A DNA stretch of 64,000 nucleotides from Halobacteriovorax sp. (lineage in GTDB: Bacteria > Bdellovibrionota > Bacteriovoracia > Bacteriovoracales > Bacteriovoracaceae): contig PBIO01000018.1 of NCBI GenBank assembly GCA_002720865.1, forward strand, positions 62,001 through 126,000. Direction: 5' to 3'. The notes below the pieces were generated by a model that made no database searches, was not told the DNA's origin, and saw only the letters and a program-made list of their open reading frames with translations. How positions within the stretch are numbered: position 1 is the stretch's first letter; every line of letters begins with the position of its first letter. Of the stretch, positions 43,879 to 51,333 are shown in pieces. The position numbers were made by a program, and so were the translations under genes.

Positions 43879-45062
43879 AGCCTCCTTCGAACAAGATTAA
43901 GCTTCTCTGCTCCGGGGACCCATGGCAGTTTAACAAGCTCACCAGGTTTTGTTTTTTCACGGGTTTCATTTATAAAATTTAACACAGAGTCAGCTTTGAA
44001 CTTTTGACTTCTACCTTTGAATGGCATGAGCTCTAGCTCATCTCCAATGTAAAAAGCATGACGAACTTCTAATAAAATAAATTCATCTCTGACAAAATCT
44101 GCAACGACTCCTGAGACCTCATATTCTTTCTCATCATGCTCTCTTTCGCTATAAACACTTTCATCTCCTGCAGCGCCGCTCAGGCTTCCCGTAGAGTAGT
44201 CGCGATGAGTGACTTTTAAGAGCTCGGAGTCGTAATAGGCCAAAGACTCTGGGCTGAGGCTATCCTTTGTTTCTAGTTCCCTCAATGCATCCGCATAAAT
44301 TTTAGTAATTGTTCCAGCGTAATGAGGTCCTTTCATTCTCCCTTCAACCTTAATTGAGTCCACACCTGCTGCCACAAACTGCGGAAGTAGTGCGACCCCT
44401 TCTAAATCTTTGGAGCTCATAAAGGTAGACTTGGAGTTTTCCCCATTCGAATAATCAATTGAGTACTCAAAACGGCAGCTATGGGCGCACCCTCCACGGT
44501 TGCTATCCCGTCCTTGAGTATAATTACTAATAGTGCAATTGCCGGAATAGGCCATGCACATAGACCCATGTATAAAAACTTCAACTTCAATCTCAGCTTT
44601 TTCTCTAATTTCTTTGGCGTCTGATAGACTTACTTCTCTTCCTAAGACAACTCGCTCAGCACCCTTACTTTTCCAAAGTTTTGCTGACTCCACATTTAAA
44701 CAGCTCGCCTGTGTAGATAAATGAATGGGAACATTACAATTGGCCTTGACCGTTTCAATAGTTCCAAGGTCGCTAACGATAACCGCATCAACTTTTATAG
44801 CCTCTAGAAGATGTAAAAACTCTGGAAGAGAGACTAGATCTTCGTCATGCAAAAATCCATTAAGGACAACATAAACTTTTGATCCATGAGCGTGAGCAAA
44901 GGCCACTCCTTCTCTTAACTCTTCATTGGTAAAGTTATCCGAAGCCATTCTAAGACCAAATTTCTGCCCGCCACAATAAACGGCGTCGGCACCATAAAGG
45001 ACAGCAATCTTGAGTTTATCAAGGCTACCGGCCGGTGAAAGTAATTCTGGTCTAGTTCTCAT
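43872..45062 (-). CDS. U32 family protein, TrhP/YegQ-like tRNA hydroxylation protein
   Basis: A 396-residue U32 protein. RPELLSPAGSLDKLKIAVLYGADAVYCGG at the N-terminus, STQASCLNVESAKLW, RVVLGREVSL and HGSMCMAYSGNCTISNY followed by TQGRDSNRGGCAHSCR give the conserved cysteine set. The NRGxC form resembles TrhP (YegQ), which is needed for 5-hydroxyuridine at the tRNA wobble position using prephenate. RlhA (23S rRNA) is a second possibility. ATG 45062 (MRTRPELL) was chosen over 45098 because the family domain begins there. First gene of a three-gene operon with the U32-like and RsmI-like genes. Confidence 0.8.
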   Translation of the reverse strand: MRTRPELLSPAGSLDKLKIAVLYGADAVYCGGQKFGLRMASDNFTNEELREGVAFAHAHGSKVYVVLNGFLHDEDLVSLPEFLHLLEAIKVDAVIVSDLGTIETVKANCNVPIHLSTQASCLNVESAKLWKSKGAERVVLGREVSLSDAKEIREKAEIEVEVFIHGSMCMAYSGNCTISNYTQGRDSNRGGCAHSCRFEYSIDYSNGENSKSTFMSSKDLEGVALLPQFVAAGVDSIKVEGRMKGPHYAGTITKIYADALRELETKDSLSPESLAYYDSELLKVTHRDYSTGSLSGAAGDESVYSEREHDEKEYEVSGVVADFVRDEFILLEVRHAFYIGDELELMPFKGRSQKFKADSVLNFINETREKTKPGELVKLPWVPGAEKLNLVRRRLC

Positions 45063-45141
45063 ACTGGAACATTGTGTTAGCAGAAAATTCCTATACAATA
45101 AAGACGTAGATAAATATTTAATCTTTCAGGCATTGACGCTA

Positions 45142-46266
45142 ATGGTTAAAAAGCTTTTAATTATCCTCTCCCTAACCTTTGCAGCTGGAATTGGCTGGAT
45201 TGGGCATCGTTGGTTTACCCAGCCCACCCTAATTGCTCCCCTGCCATACCAAATTAAGGTCGATTATGGCACAGACTTAGATCTGGCCCAGGAAGCCAAT
45301 GTTCTCATTATTGGAGATAGGCTGGGAAAAAGCTTGGACCCTTATATTGGCGATTTAATAGAAAAGCTAAGCGTAAAGCTTAAAGACCCCCTAAGAATTG
45401 TCAACTGGTCTTCTCCTCATGAAAATTTAGGGAGAAGTCTGCATAAAATAAAACAGCTTAAAAAGTTTCCAGATATTATTTTATATTTAGGCGGCTCTGA
45501 AGAGTTTTTTGAAGAAAGATTTCATATTCAAGATAGAAAGAAGATCTTAGAGAATATAAAGTTTTTTAAAGACGAGAATAAGTCTTCTCTTATTTACACT
45601 TTCCCCCCATTATCAAGATTTATCTATAAGCCAGTAAAAAGATATGAACTTTCAGCGGATCCCTTGAAAGATCCAGGCGACTTTACCTCTAAATATCAGC
45701 AGCTAAAAATGGAAATCACCTTTAAGCTTTTTGATGTAGAGCTCGAAGAACTTGTTTCTCTTGTTAAAGAAAAGGGCTCCTATTTAATTTTATCAACGGC
45801 CCCTGTGAACCTAGAGTTAAAGCCGAAGAAGGTTTGTCTTAATTCCACCACAGATTCCTTGGAACAATATCAAAGAGAACTAGAGGCTAAAATTGAGAAA
45901 GGAAATCACAAGGCCGTTCTTTCTGAAGTTAGAAAATTAAGTGAAACCAGTATTGGCAACGCCCAAACGTTTTATTTATTAGGAATGGCCCAACTTGGTT
46001 CAGGTCATTTTGATCAGGCCAGAGTTTCTCTTAGAAAAGCAGCTGCCTTTGACTGTGGTCCTGATGGTAGCCATCCTGTCTTCAATTCTATAATTAAGAA
46101 GAAAGTTATAGGTCAGGGAATCAAACTTTTAGATTTTAATAATATTGTCACCAGACACTTAGGACTTAATGAATTATTCCTAGCTGAGCATTTCCCTCAA
46201 GAAATCTATTATAGACACTATGTAGAAGAACTCTATGTTACGATTAAAGAGAAGTTTAAACTTTAA
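45142..46266 (+). CDS. SGNH-hydrolase-like protein with a TPR-type repeat, membrane-anchored
   Basis: A 374-residue protein with an N-terminal signal anchor (KKLLIILSLTFAAGIGW). Residues 50-220 follow the SGNH/GDSL hydrolase order: VLIIGDRLGKSL where the catalytic Ser motif belongs, then LYLGGSEEF in the block where GxND is usual. Around residues 270-310 is a TPR-like pair (AQTFYLLGMAQLGSGHFDQARVSL is the visible pattern). The C-terminal EHFPQEIYYRHYVEEL recalls the DxxH block. Key residues look replaced (Arg for Ser), so it may be a non-catalytic relative. ATG 45142 begins the anchor. An earlier in-frame start at 45010 would overlap the divergent gene. Confidence 0.6.
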   Translation: MVKKLLIILSLTFAAGIGWIGHRWFTQPTLIAPLPYQIKVDYGTDLDLAQEANVLIIGDRLGKSLDPYIGDLIEKLSVKLKDPLRIVNWSSPHENLGRSLHKIKQLKKFPDIILYLGGSEEFFEERFHIQDRKKILENIKFFKDENKSSLIYTFPPLSRFIYKPVKRYELSADPLKDPGDFTSKYQQLKMEITFKLFDVELEELVSLVKEKGSYLILSTAPVNLELKPKKVCLNSTTDSLEQYQRELEAKIEKGNHKAVLSEVRKLSETSIGNAQTFYLLGMAQLGSGHFDQARVSLRKAAAFDCGPDGSHPVFNSIIKKKVIGQGIKLLDFNNIVTRHLGLNELFLAEHFPQEIYYRHYVEELYVTIKEKFKL

Positions 46267-46278
46267 GGTGGTTTTTTT

Positions 46279-46746
46279 ATGAGCGAACAAATTGACGGTC
46301 CTCTCACAATTAATCTAGATGCTGGAGAGCTAGTCTGCTGCGCAGGCCAAGAAGATTATGACCTTTATATTATTCATTCAGGAAAGCTTTTAATCTATGT
46401 TAACGATGGTACAAAAGTTACTCCACTTGCTTATCTTGGTGCTGGAGAATACTTAGGTGAGCTTTCGTTTTTTGACAGAAAATCAAGATCAGCTCACGTT
46501 GCCACTCTAGAGCCAACCACTCTAATTCAAATTCCAGTTGATCAACTTAATAAACAATTTCCAGAATGGCTTATCACTATCGCCCAAAATATTACTTCTA
46601 AACTTAGAAGAACTGGTGATGTGATTAGACAAAAAGGAATCCGTAAACAAAATGTAGAGACTATTAAGCCCCTTAGTATTGACGAGCAAAGGCATTACTA
46701 CCAGCTTGTTGAAAAGTTTAAAGAAACTAACCACGTTCCCGACTAA
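46279..46746 (+). CDS. Cyclic nucleotide-binding domain protein without DNA-binding domain
   Basis: A 155-residue protein consisting of one cNMP-binding (Crp-type) beta-roll: GELVCCAGQEDYDLYIIHSGKLLIY, then GEYLGELSFFDRKSRSAHVATLEPTTLIQI, which is the phosphate-binding cassette with Glu and Arg-Ser-Ala in the expected places. The C-terminal 40 residues are a helix, and no helix-turn-helix follows, so it is not a Crp-like transcription factor. It could be a regulatory subunit that reads cAMP or cGMP. It follows the SGNH-like gene by 12 bases. Confidence 0.8.
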   Translation: MSEQIDGPLTINLDAGELVCCAGQEDYDLYIIHSGKLLIYVNDGTKVTPLAYLGAGEYLGELSFFDRKSRSAHVATLEPTTLIQIPVDQLNKQFPEWLITIAQNITSKLRRTGDVIRQKGIRKQNVETIKPLSIDEQRHYYQLVEKFKETNHVPD

Positions 46747-46773
46747 AACCATCAATTACCGGTAACAAGATGC

Positions 46774-46806
46774 GCCTAAATAGTTCCATAGCTGAACTAT
46801 TCAGGC
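46774..46806. promoter_or_regulatory. Long inverted repeat upstream of the sigma-54 promoter (possible activator site)
   Basis: GCCT-A-AATAGTTC (46774-46786) pairs with GAACTATT-C-AGGC (46794-46806) with a single mismatch, around a 7-base centre. It lies about 60 to 100 bases upstream of the GG of the sigma-54 promoter at 46868, the usual place for an enhancer-binding protein. A terminator for the gene ending at 46746 is the alternative, but no T-tract follows. Confidence 0.5.
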
Positions 46807-46867
46807 CCTATTTGACCATTTACTCCAGTATTTAAGGACTTTTTGTCACCAAACTCCCTTCTAAAAG

Positions 46868-46884
46868 TTGGCACGACCTTCGCA
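46868..46884 (+). promoter_or_regulatory. Sigma-54 (RpoN) -24/-12 promoter
   Basis: TTGGCACGACCTTCGCA matches the consensus YTGGCACGRNNNTTGCW with one mismatch (C for T). The invariant GG (46870-46871) and GC (46882-46883) are exactly 10 bases apart. It is oriented toward the lipoprotein gene at 46961, giving a leader of about 65 bases. Such promoters need an AAA+ activator. Confidence 0.75.
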
Positions 46885-46960
46885 ATATTAAATAGTGAGA
46901 GATTACCAAGGATGGGAAATCTCAGACGACAAAGCGATCTTCACTTACAAGGAGGTAAGA

Positions 46961-47167
46961 ATGAACGCCACACTACCACATAAGCTACTTCTTTTACTTA
47001 CCTTTAGTCTGCTGGCCATGGTGAGCTCAGGCTGCGCAAATCAAGGTACGGAAGAAAATCAGACAGCGAAGTATCCAGATGAAACAGATTACAAAGGTAA
47101 TAAAAAGGCTAAGTATAAGCCTTATGTTTCAAGTGATAACTATCACGCTTTTTTAGACGCAAAATAA
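46961..47167 (+). CDS. Small lipoprotein
   Basis: A 68-residue lipoprotein. The signal peptide (8 leader residues, then a leucine-rich core) ends in a lipobox VSSGC with the lipidated Cys at 25. The mature part is 44 residues, polar, with a Lys/Tyr/Asp-rich C-terminus. It has a near-perfect Shine-Dalgarno (AAGGAGGT, 46949-46956), a sigma-54-type promoter and a very stable downstream hairpin series, which suggests strong and inducible expression. ATG 46961 is chosen because of that ribosome-binding site. Family unknown to me. Confidence 0.75.
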   Translation: MNATLPHKLLLLLTFSLLAMVSSGCANQGTEENQTAKYPDETDYKGNKKAKYKPYVSSDNYHAFLDAK

Positions 47168-47176
47168 AATTTCAAT

Positions 47177-47248
47177 GTCCCTGCGCTGAAAAGTGCAGGA
47201 CTCTCTCCCTCAGAGAGGCCCAGGTAGTCCGCAGCTACCTGGGCTTTT
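47177..47248 (+). terminator. Three back-to-back hairpins ending in a terminator (3' UTR, candidate sRNA)
   Basis: Hairpin 1 is GTC-c-CTGC / GCAG-GAC (47177-47201). Hairpin 2 is CTCTCT / AGAGAG with loop CCCTC (47201-47217). Hairpin 3 is a perfect 10-bp stem GCCCAGGTAG / CTACCTGGGC (47218-47244) followed by TTTT. The helices follow each other without spacers, 10 bases after the lipoprotein stop. The last one is an intrinsic terminator. Confidence 0.75.
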
Positions 47249-47264
47249 CATATTTTATAATTAT

Positions 47265-47921
47265 TTATTTAAAGGCGTAGAGAATAGAACCGTTTTCTGT
47301 TTGCTCTACGACAGAATTGATTTTATTCATGGCGACTGCTGGGCAGCCCCAAGATCTACCTTGAATTGATCTTCCAGGGGAAACGTACTTCGCCCCGTGG
47401 ACAACGATGTAGCGAGACCTAGCATTAGAGTTACTGGCCTCCTTTCCATCTAGACGCATACTTAAGCCATTACTTCCCCAGTATCTTTCAGCCGTTAGAT
47501 AAATTCCCAGGCTACTTTTTTTAGAATTATGAACATTTGAAAAATATTTTGCATAACCGGTATGCCCTGGGTCCGTTCCTTTTCCATGGGCCACATGAAG
47601 AACTTCATGAGTTTGATTCACAAGATCTAAAAGATAAAATCTGGCCTTGGAGCTATGCTTAGAAAAATCAACTAGAGTCATATAATCTTTGTTTTTTACA
47701 TATTGATCATTTTCTTGAAGATAAAGAAGAGCTTTCTTTAAAGGCTCCGCCGGAACTCCCTGTGAAACAAAAGTTTCAAAAAGATCGAGATTAATAAGTT
47801 CAACCCCTTCGACTCCATTAAATAGTTTTGGAACTGTTGGATCAGGAGTGCCGTACTCAGGCTCACTTCCACAACCAAAACTTAAAAATGCCACTAATAA
47901 AAATATAAGTGTCTTTTTCAT
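47265..47921 (-). CDS. YkuD_2-type L,D-transpeptidase family lipoprotein
   Basis: A 218-residue protein with a lipoprotein signal (MKKTLIFLLVAFLSFGC, lipobox Cys 17). The murein L,D-transpeptidase YkuD_2 domain has KNKDYMTLVDFSKHSSKARFYL at the start, HGKGTDPGHTGYAKYFSN, SSLGIYLT and the active-site block IVVHGAKYVSPG .. GRSWGCPAV with the His and Cys. It should form or exchange 3-3 cross-links in peptidoglycan from an outer-membrane or inner-membrane lipid anchor. This intact protein is the reference for the split gene at 1692-2643. Confidence 0.88.
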   Translation of the reverse strand: MKKTLIFLLVAFLSFGCGSEPEYGTPDPTVPKLFNGVEGVELINLDLFETFVSQGVPAEPLKKALLYLQENDQYVKNKDYMTLVDFSKHSSKARFYLLDLVNQTHEVLHVAHGKGTDPGHTGYAKYFSNVHNSKKSSLGIYLTAERYWGSNGLSMRLDGKEASNSNARSRYIVVHGAKYVSPGRSIQGRSWGCPAVAMNKINSVVEQTENGSILYAFK

Positions 47922-47971
47922 AACTACCTCTTCCTTGAGATTCGTGTATGTTCTCTTACTAATATTTTATA

Positions 47972-48056
47972 AAAACCTTTAGCTGGTGAGAACCGGAGCA
48001 AGAAAGTGCTGGCGGCTCTAACAAGGGAAAACTAGAGTGCAAAGCTTGGAGGTTTT
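47972..48056 (+). ncRNA. Candidate structured RNA with 13-bp closing helix
   Basis: Bases 47972-47984 pair with 48043-48056 in a 13-bp helix (two G-U pairs, one bulged U). Inside are three hairpins: GGU/ACC with a GAGA tetraloop (47985-47994), AGCA/UGCU (47997-48010), and GCUCUA/UAGAGU with a 12-base loop (48015-48038). A promoter-like TTGAGA at 47935-47940, 16 bases, TACTAA lies just upstream. It matches no riboswitch class I can recall. It may be an sRNA or the leader of the gene at 48156. Confidence 0.5.
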
Positions 48057-48155
48057 AAACTTAATTCTTTTAAATTAATCACTTAACGTTTTGCGACATG
48101 ATTAATTCCAAGAGCTTTCCTCTATTGTAAAGTTTCTGTTAACTTTAAAGAACTT

Positions 48156-48983
48156 ATGAAAATTGCCGTTATATCTCTTCTTTCTCTCACAATTGGTCTT
48201 CTCATCGGAAGTCAGTTTTTCCCTGTAGAAAAAGTTAAAACCAAAATAGTTGGGGAAAAAACATCAAACCCAGAAGTAAAAGTCATTACTAAAACAGAAT
48301 ATAAAAAAGACAAAGAAGCTGAAGCTTTTTATGGAAAAGCATTCTCTCTTTTCTTGGCAAACTTAGGTTTAAAGCTAGATAAAGAAAAGGAAGAAAACCT
48401 AAAAGAACTTTTGGAAAATCCTAAAGAGTATTTGGCCGTTACAAAAAGAAATCCTGAAACTGAAGTTTATATCCCAAGAGAAATTGATTTTAATCCGACC
48501 AGCTGGTTTAAAGATTTTATTCAAAAAGAAAATGCAAATCTTAAGCATATTAATGATGATGCCCTTATCAAAGATGCCCAGGAGTTTATGTTAAAAGATC
48601 CGGCCCTCTTCCATGCTCGCTCAACTTTTATAAAAAAATTTCCAATCCTAAAACTTCTACTTGGTGAGTATAAAGGAAATCTTTATCGAATAGCGGGAAA
48701 TAACCGCGGCCGTAGAGATGATATTTACCTCAATATCGATTTTCAGCTTAAAGAAGAAGATAAAGTCGATGGGAGCTTTACTTTAAAACTCTCCGCTGAC
48801 GGAGAAACCTATTCAAACTCTTCAGGTCGTGGGGGCAATGGAGATGTAAAGATTAAAAACGACTCCATCTTAATCCAGGCCGGCCCTGGTAGCTTCTTTC
48901 ATTTCAAAGGTAAATCAATCGATGTGGCCAATTTCTACTCGAACGGAAAGCTCGTAGGTCTTGCTCGTTTTACCAAGCAGTAG
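48156..48983 (+). CDS. Membrane-anchored periplasmic protein of unknown function
   Basis: A 275-residue protein with an N-terminal signal anchor (KIAVISLLSLTIGLLIGS). A lysine/glutamate-rich helical stretch (about 40-95) is followed by a folded C-terminal domain of about 110 residues with strands such as DDIYLNIDFQL and KIKNDSILIQAGPGSFFHF, which look like a small beta-barrel or jelly-roll. I do not recognise it. It is preceded by the structured RNA candidate, and its stop codon TAG is the first three bases of a repeat unit. Confidence 0.65.
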   Translation: MKIAVISLLSLTIGLLIGSQFFPVEKVKTKIVGEKTSNPEVKVITKTEYKKDKEAEAFYGKAFSLFLANLGLKLDKEKEENLKELLENPKEYLAVTKRNPETEVYIPREIDFNPTSWFKDFIQKENANLKHINDDALIKDAQEFMLKDPALFHARSTFIKKFPILKLLLGEYKGNLYRIAGNNRGRRDDIYLNIDFQLKEEDKVDGSFTLKLSADGETYSNSSGRGGNGDVKIKNDSILIQAGPGSFFHFKGKSIDVANFYSNGKLVGLARFTKQ

Positions 48984-48997
48984 GTACGTGGTTACTT
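48982..48997 (+). repeat. 16-bp repeat copy 1 (one mismatch)
   Basis: AGGTACGTGGTTACTT. It differs by one base from the copy at 49050-49065 and is inverted relative to 49591-49606. It begins inside the stop codon of the preceding gene. Confidence 0.7.
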
Positions 48998-49033
48998 TTC
49001 GCGAAAACAGGTAGATATAAGTTAAATTTTTCT

Positions 49034-49065
49034 AGCAATAGGTAGCAATAGGTACCTGGTTACTT
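49034..49065 (+). repeat. Tandem 10-bp duplication plus 16-bp repeat copy 2
   Basis: AGCAATAGGT occurs twice in a row (49034-49053) and runs into AGGTACCTGGTTACTT (49050-49065). The stop codon of the 49060-49530 gene lies inside this unit. Confidence 0.75.
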
Positions 49066-49530
49066 CTGTTCTTTAATTGCCTTTTTATATAGTTCAATTT
49101 TTTCATCAAACTTCGAAAGGTCTTGAACTCCTGCTTTTTTATATTCTTCTCTTATTTTTATGATATATTCTAGTTCCTTTTGATAATCATGATAACCAAT
49201 GCATATTCTATTTTCACATTTAGGATATAAATACTCACCCCAAAAAGAACACAGGGTGTGTACTGGGTCTATATACTTCTTTTCGTATGATCTAATAAGC
49301 TCGTAAGCTATATCTTTCTCTTTAATGTTTACAATAGGATCACAAGGTCTACCGGTTGGATAACAATCCTTATCTGTGTCGCAATAATTTAGACTTTTCA
49401 GCTTACTTTTAAAAATTTTGGTATCTTTTTGATATTGCGTTTCATTGAAAAAGATATCCCAGACTCCATATCCACATATCAAAACTCCAAATAGTAGTAA
49501 GGCTTTCTTAATTTTATTTTTTTTAGACAT
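49060..49530 (-). CDS. Hypothetical protein with signal anchor, boxed by inverted repeats
   Basis: A 156-residue protein with an N-terminal membrane anchor (KKALLLFGVLICGYGVWDIFF). The outer domain has six cysteines, beginning YCDTDKDCYPTGRPCDP, which suggests a disulfide-bonded fold, then a charged coiled helix at the C-terminus. I do not recognise it. It is flanked by 16-bp inverted repeats (49050-49065 and 49591-49606), and its stop is formed by the left one. The gene looks like an inserted passenger between the preceding gene and mdh, with AT-rich composition. Confidence 0.6.
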   Translation of the reverse strand: MSKKNKIKKALLLFGVLICGYGVWDIFFNETQYQKDTKIFKSKLKSLNYCDTDKDCYPTGRPCDPIVNIKEKDIAYELIRSYEKKYIDPVHTLCSFWGEYLYPKCENRICIGYHDYQKELEYIIKIREEYKKAGVQDLSKFDEKIELYKKAIKEQK

Positions 49531-49545
49531 TTTCTAATATTAACA

Positions 49546-49570
49546 CAAAAAAAGGAGCCCTAAGGCTCCT
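49546..49570 (-). terminator. Rho-independent terminator of mdh
   Basis: On the minus strand AGGAGCC-UUAG-GGCUCCU forms a 7-bp stem followed by a U-tract of at least seven. It is about 60 bases after the mdh stop, beyond one of the 16-bp repeats. Confidence 0.85.
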
Positions 49571-49590
49571 CTGATATTTTTCATTTAAGC

Positions 49591-49606
49591 AAGTAACCAG
49601 GTACCT
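49591..49606 (-). repeat. 16-bp repeat copy 3 (inverted)
   Basis: AAGTAACCAGGTACCT is the exact reverse complement of 49050-49065. It lies between the mdh stop and its terminator, so the repeat was probably inserted into the mdh 3' region. Confidence 0.75.
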
Positions 49607-49628
49607 AACGCAATTTGACTGCTGGAAT

Positions 49629-50618
49629 TTAGATTAGGCCCATTTCTTTAACGGTGTCGCGTTCTGTGCGAAGTTCGTTAAGAGTTGTGTTGAACTTTTC
49701 TGTTCCAAAGTCTCCGTGCTTCCAAGACTCATCAACCACAAGTTTTCCGCCTTCTGTGCGGCATGGGTAAGAGAAGATTAATCCTTCGTCTACTCCGTAC
49801 TGTCCGTTTGAGCAAAGACACATTGAGTAGGTTTCACCTGCTGGAGTATCGTGAGTAAGATTCCAAATGCCATCAACTACGGCGTTGGCAGCTGAGGCAG
49901 CGGATGAAAGTCCTCTTGCTTTAATAATGGCAGCCCCGCGCTTTTGAACAGTAGAGATAAAATCATTTTCAAGCCAAGCATTATCAGAGATTGACTCTGG
50001 GGCCGGCTTTCCATTGATCTTTGCATTGTGAAAATCTGGATACTGGGTTGCTGAGTGATTTCCCCAGATCGTCATATTTGTTACGGCGTCAACATCAACA
50101 CCCGCTTTTTGAGCAAGCTGAGTTTTCGCTCTATTTTCATCTAGAGTTGTCATGGCATAGAAGCGATCGTTTGAAATTTTAGGTGCGGCATTCATAGCTA
50201 TAAGACAGTTAGTATTACATGGGTTTCCAACGACAAAAACTCTAACATCATCAGCAGCATTGTCGTTAATGGCTTTACCTTGACCTGTAAAGATTCCACC
50301 ATTTATTTTTAATAGGTCTGCTCGCTCCATTCCATCTTTTCTTGGAACTGATCCAACCAGGATGGCCCAATTTACATCTTTCATGGCAACGTTTAAGTCG
50401 TCCGTACAAACTATATTTTTAAGAAGTGGGAATGCGCAATCATCCAGCTCCATAGCAACACCTTTTAGGGCGTCTAGGGCCTGGGGAAGTTCTAGAAGCT
50501 GAAGCTCTACTTCCGTATCTGGTCCAAACATTTGACCTGATGCGATTCTAAATAAAAGGGCATATCCAATCTGCCCAGCAGCGCCTGTTACAGCTACTTT
50601 AACTCTTTCTTTTGCCAT
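49629..50618 (-). CDS. mdh: Malate dehydrogenase
   Basis: A 329-residue NAD-dependent malate dehydrogenase of the TCA cycle, cytosolic type. [17 protein letters not shown] is the NAD-binding loop, [17 protein letters not shown] the mobile loop with substrate arginines, [21 protein letters not shown] and the catalytic His of [12 protein letters not shown] follow. ATG 50618 is chosen over the longer ORF start 50717. It has AGGAGAAT just upstream and starts right before the first beta strand. Ends with a good terminator. Confidence 0.97.
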   Translation of the reverse strand: MAKERVKVAVTGAAGQIGYALLFRIASGQMFGPDTEVELQLLELPQALDALKGVAMELDDCAFPLLKNIVCTDDLNVAMKDVNWAILVGSVPRKDGMERADLLKINGGIFTGQGKAINDNAADDVRVFVVGNPCNTNCLIAMNAAPKISNDRFYAMTTLDENRAKTQLAQKAGVDVDAVTNMTIWGNHSATQYPDFHNAKINGKPAPESISDNAWLENDFISTVQKRGAAIIKARGLSSAASAANAVVDGIWNLTHDTPAGETYSMCLCSNGQYGVDEGLIFSYPCRTEGGKLVVDESWKHGDFGTEKFNTTLNELRTERDTVKEMGLI

Positions 50619-50745
50619 AATTATTCTCCTTAATATTGAAACTCCCGATAAGTTAACAGAACTAGAGGTTTCAAAGAAGGTATGCTGTGTTATGGCACAT
50701 TGTGACATATTGGTCATATCCTGTCGGATTTTATAGACTTACTAA

Positions 50746-51333
50746 ATGGCTGACGAAAATCAGGGTGGCGGGGAAAAGAAAAAAAATAACCGCAACCGAA
50801 ACAGAAATAGAAATAAAAACCGCAACCGAAAAAAATCTTCAGGTAATTCGGAAAACCGAAATAATACCCCAAGAAATAATAATGGTTCTAAGAAGAAGTC
50901 GAATAATCGTCGTCGTCCAAAGCGCCGTTATAAACTGAGTAAAGAAGATACAATTTATAATAAGTATTTAACCATGATGGAGCAGCACCTAGCTGCCCGT
51001 AAAAAATACTTTGCCCTCTTTGATAGAGCCGACCCTCAGCAAAGGGCCAAGCTTGAAAGAAATTTTACCAATACTATGAATAAGGTTCGGGAATTTGAAA
51101 ATTCCCTCGAGGGTGAGGACCGTGAAAAGTTCTTAGCTAGGGTAAATGGTTTAACTTTTGATAGCACCTATAGTGAAAACCATGAGATTCCCTTTGATGG
51201 TGAAAAAGTTCCGGCCGACTTGCCGTCTGAAGATCCGCATTTTCTTGAAACCCAAAAAGCCAGCGACTTCAGTAGTGATACTGAAGAAAGCGTTGGCTCT
51301 ATGGAAGATTATTTAGCTTATAAAGGTCTTTAG
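50746..51333 (+). CDS. Protein with basic low-complexity N-terminus, unknown function
   Basis: A 195-residue cytoplasmic protein. Residues 1-62 are almost entirely Asn, Arg, Lys and Gly, with RNRNRNRNKNRNRKK repeats, a kind of tail that often binds RNA or nucleic acid. Residues 63-140 are helical (KLSKEDTIYNKYLTMMEQHL, ARKKYFALFDRADPQQRAKLERNF) and the C-terminus is acidic. I do not recognise a family. Its stop overlaps the convergent regulator gene in TTAG. Confidence 0.65.
   Translation: MADENQGGGEKKKNNRNRNRNRNKNRNRKKSSGNSENRNNTPRNNNGSKKKSNNRRRPKRRYKLSKEDTIYNKYLTMMEQHLAARKKYFALFDRADPQQRAKLERNFTNTMNKVREFENSLEGEDREKFLARVNGLTFDSTYSENHEIPFDGEKVPADLPSEDPHFLETQKASDFSSDTEESVGSMEDYLAYKGL

Noticed and set aside
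46747-46960. Second small gene between the cNMP and lipoprotein genes
   Set aside because: The in-frame extension of the lipoprotein ORF to 46895 has no ribosome-binding site and would hide the signal peptide. The strong Shine-Dalgarno belongs to ATG 46961.
48001-48060. c-di-GMP-I (GEMM) riboswitch in the structured element before 48156
   Set aside because: A GUGCAAAGC stretch recalls part of the GEMM consensus, but the GGGCAAACC and receptor parts are missing and the closing helix is different.
50694-50712. Second sigma-54 promoter, TGGCACATTGTGACA, before the 50746 gene
   Set aside because: The GG-N10-GC rule fails (CA in place of GC), so it is not a valid -12 element.
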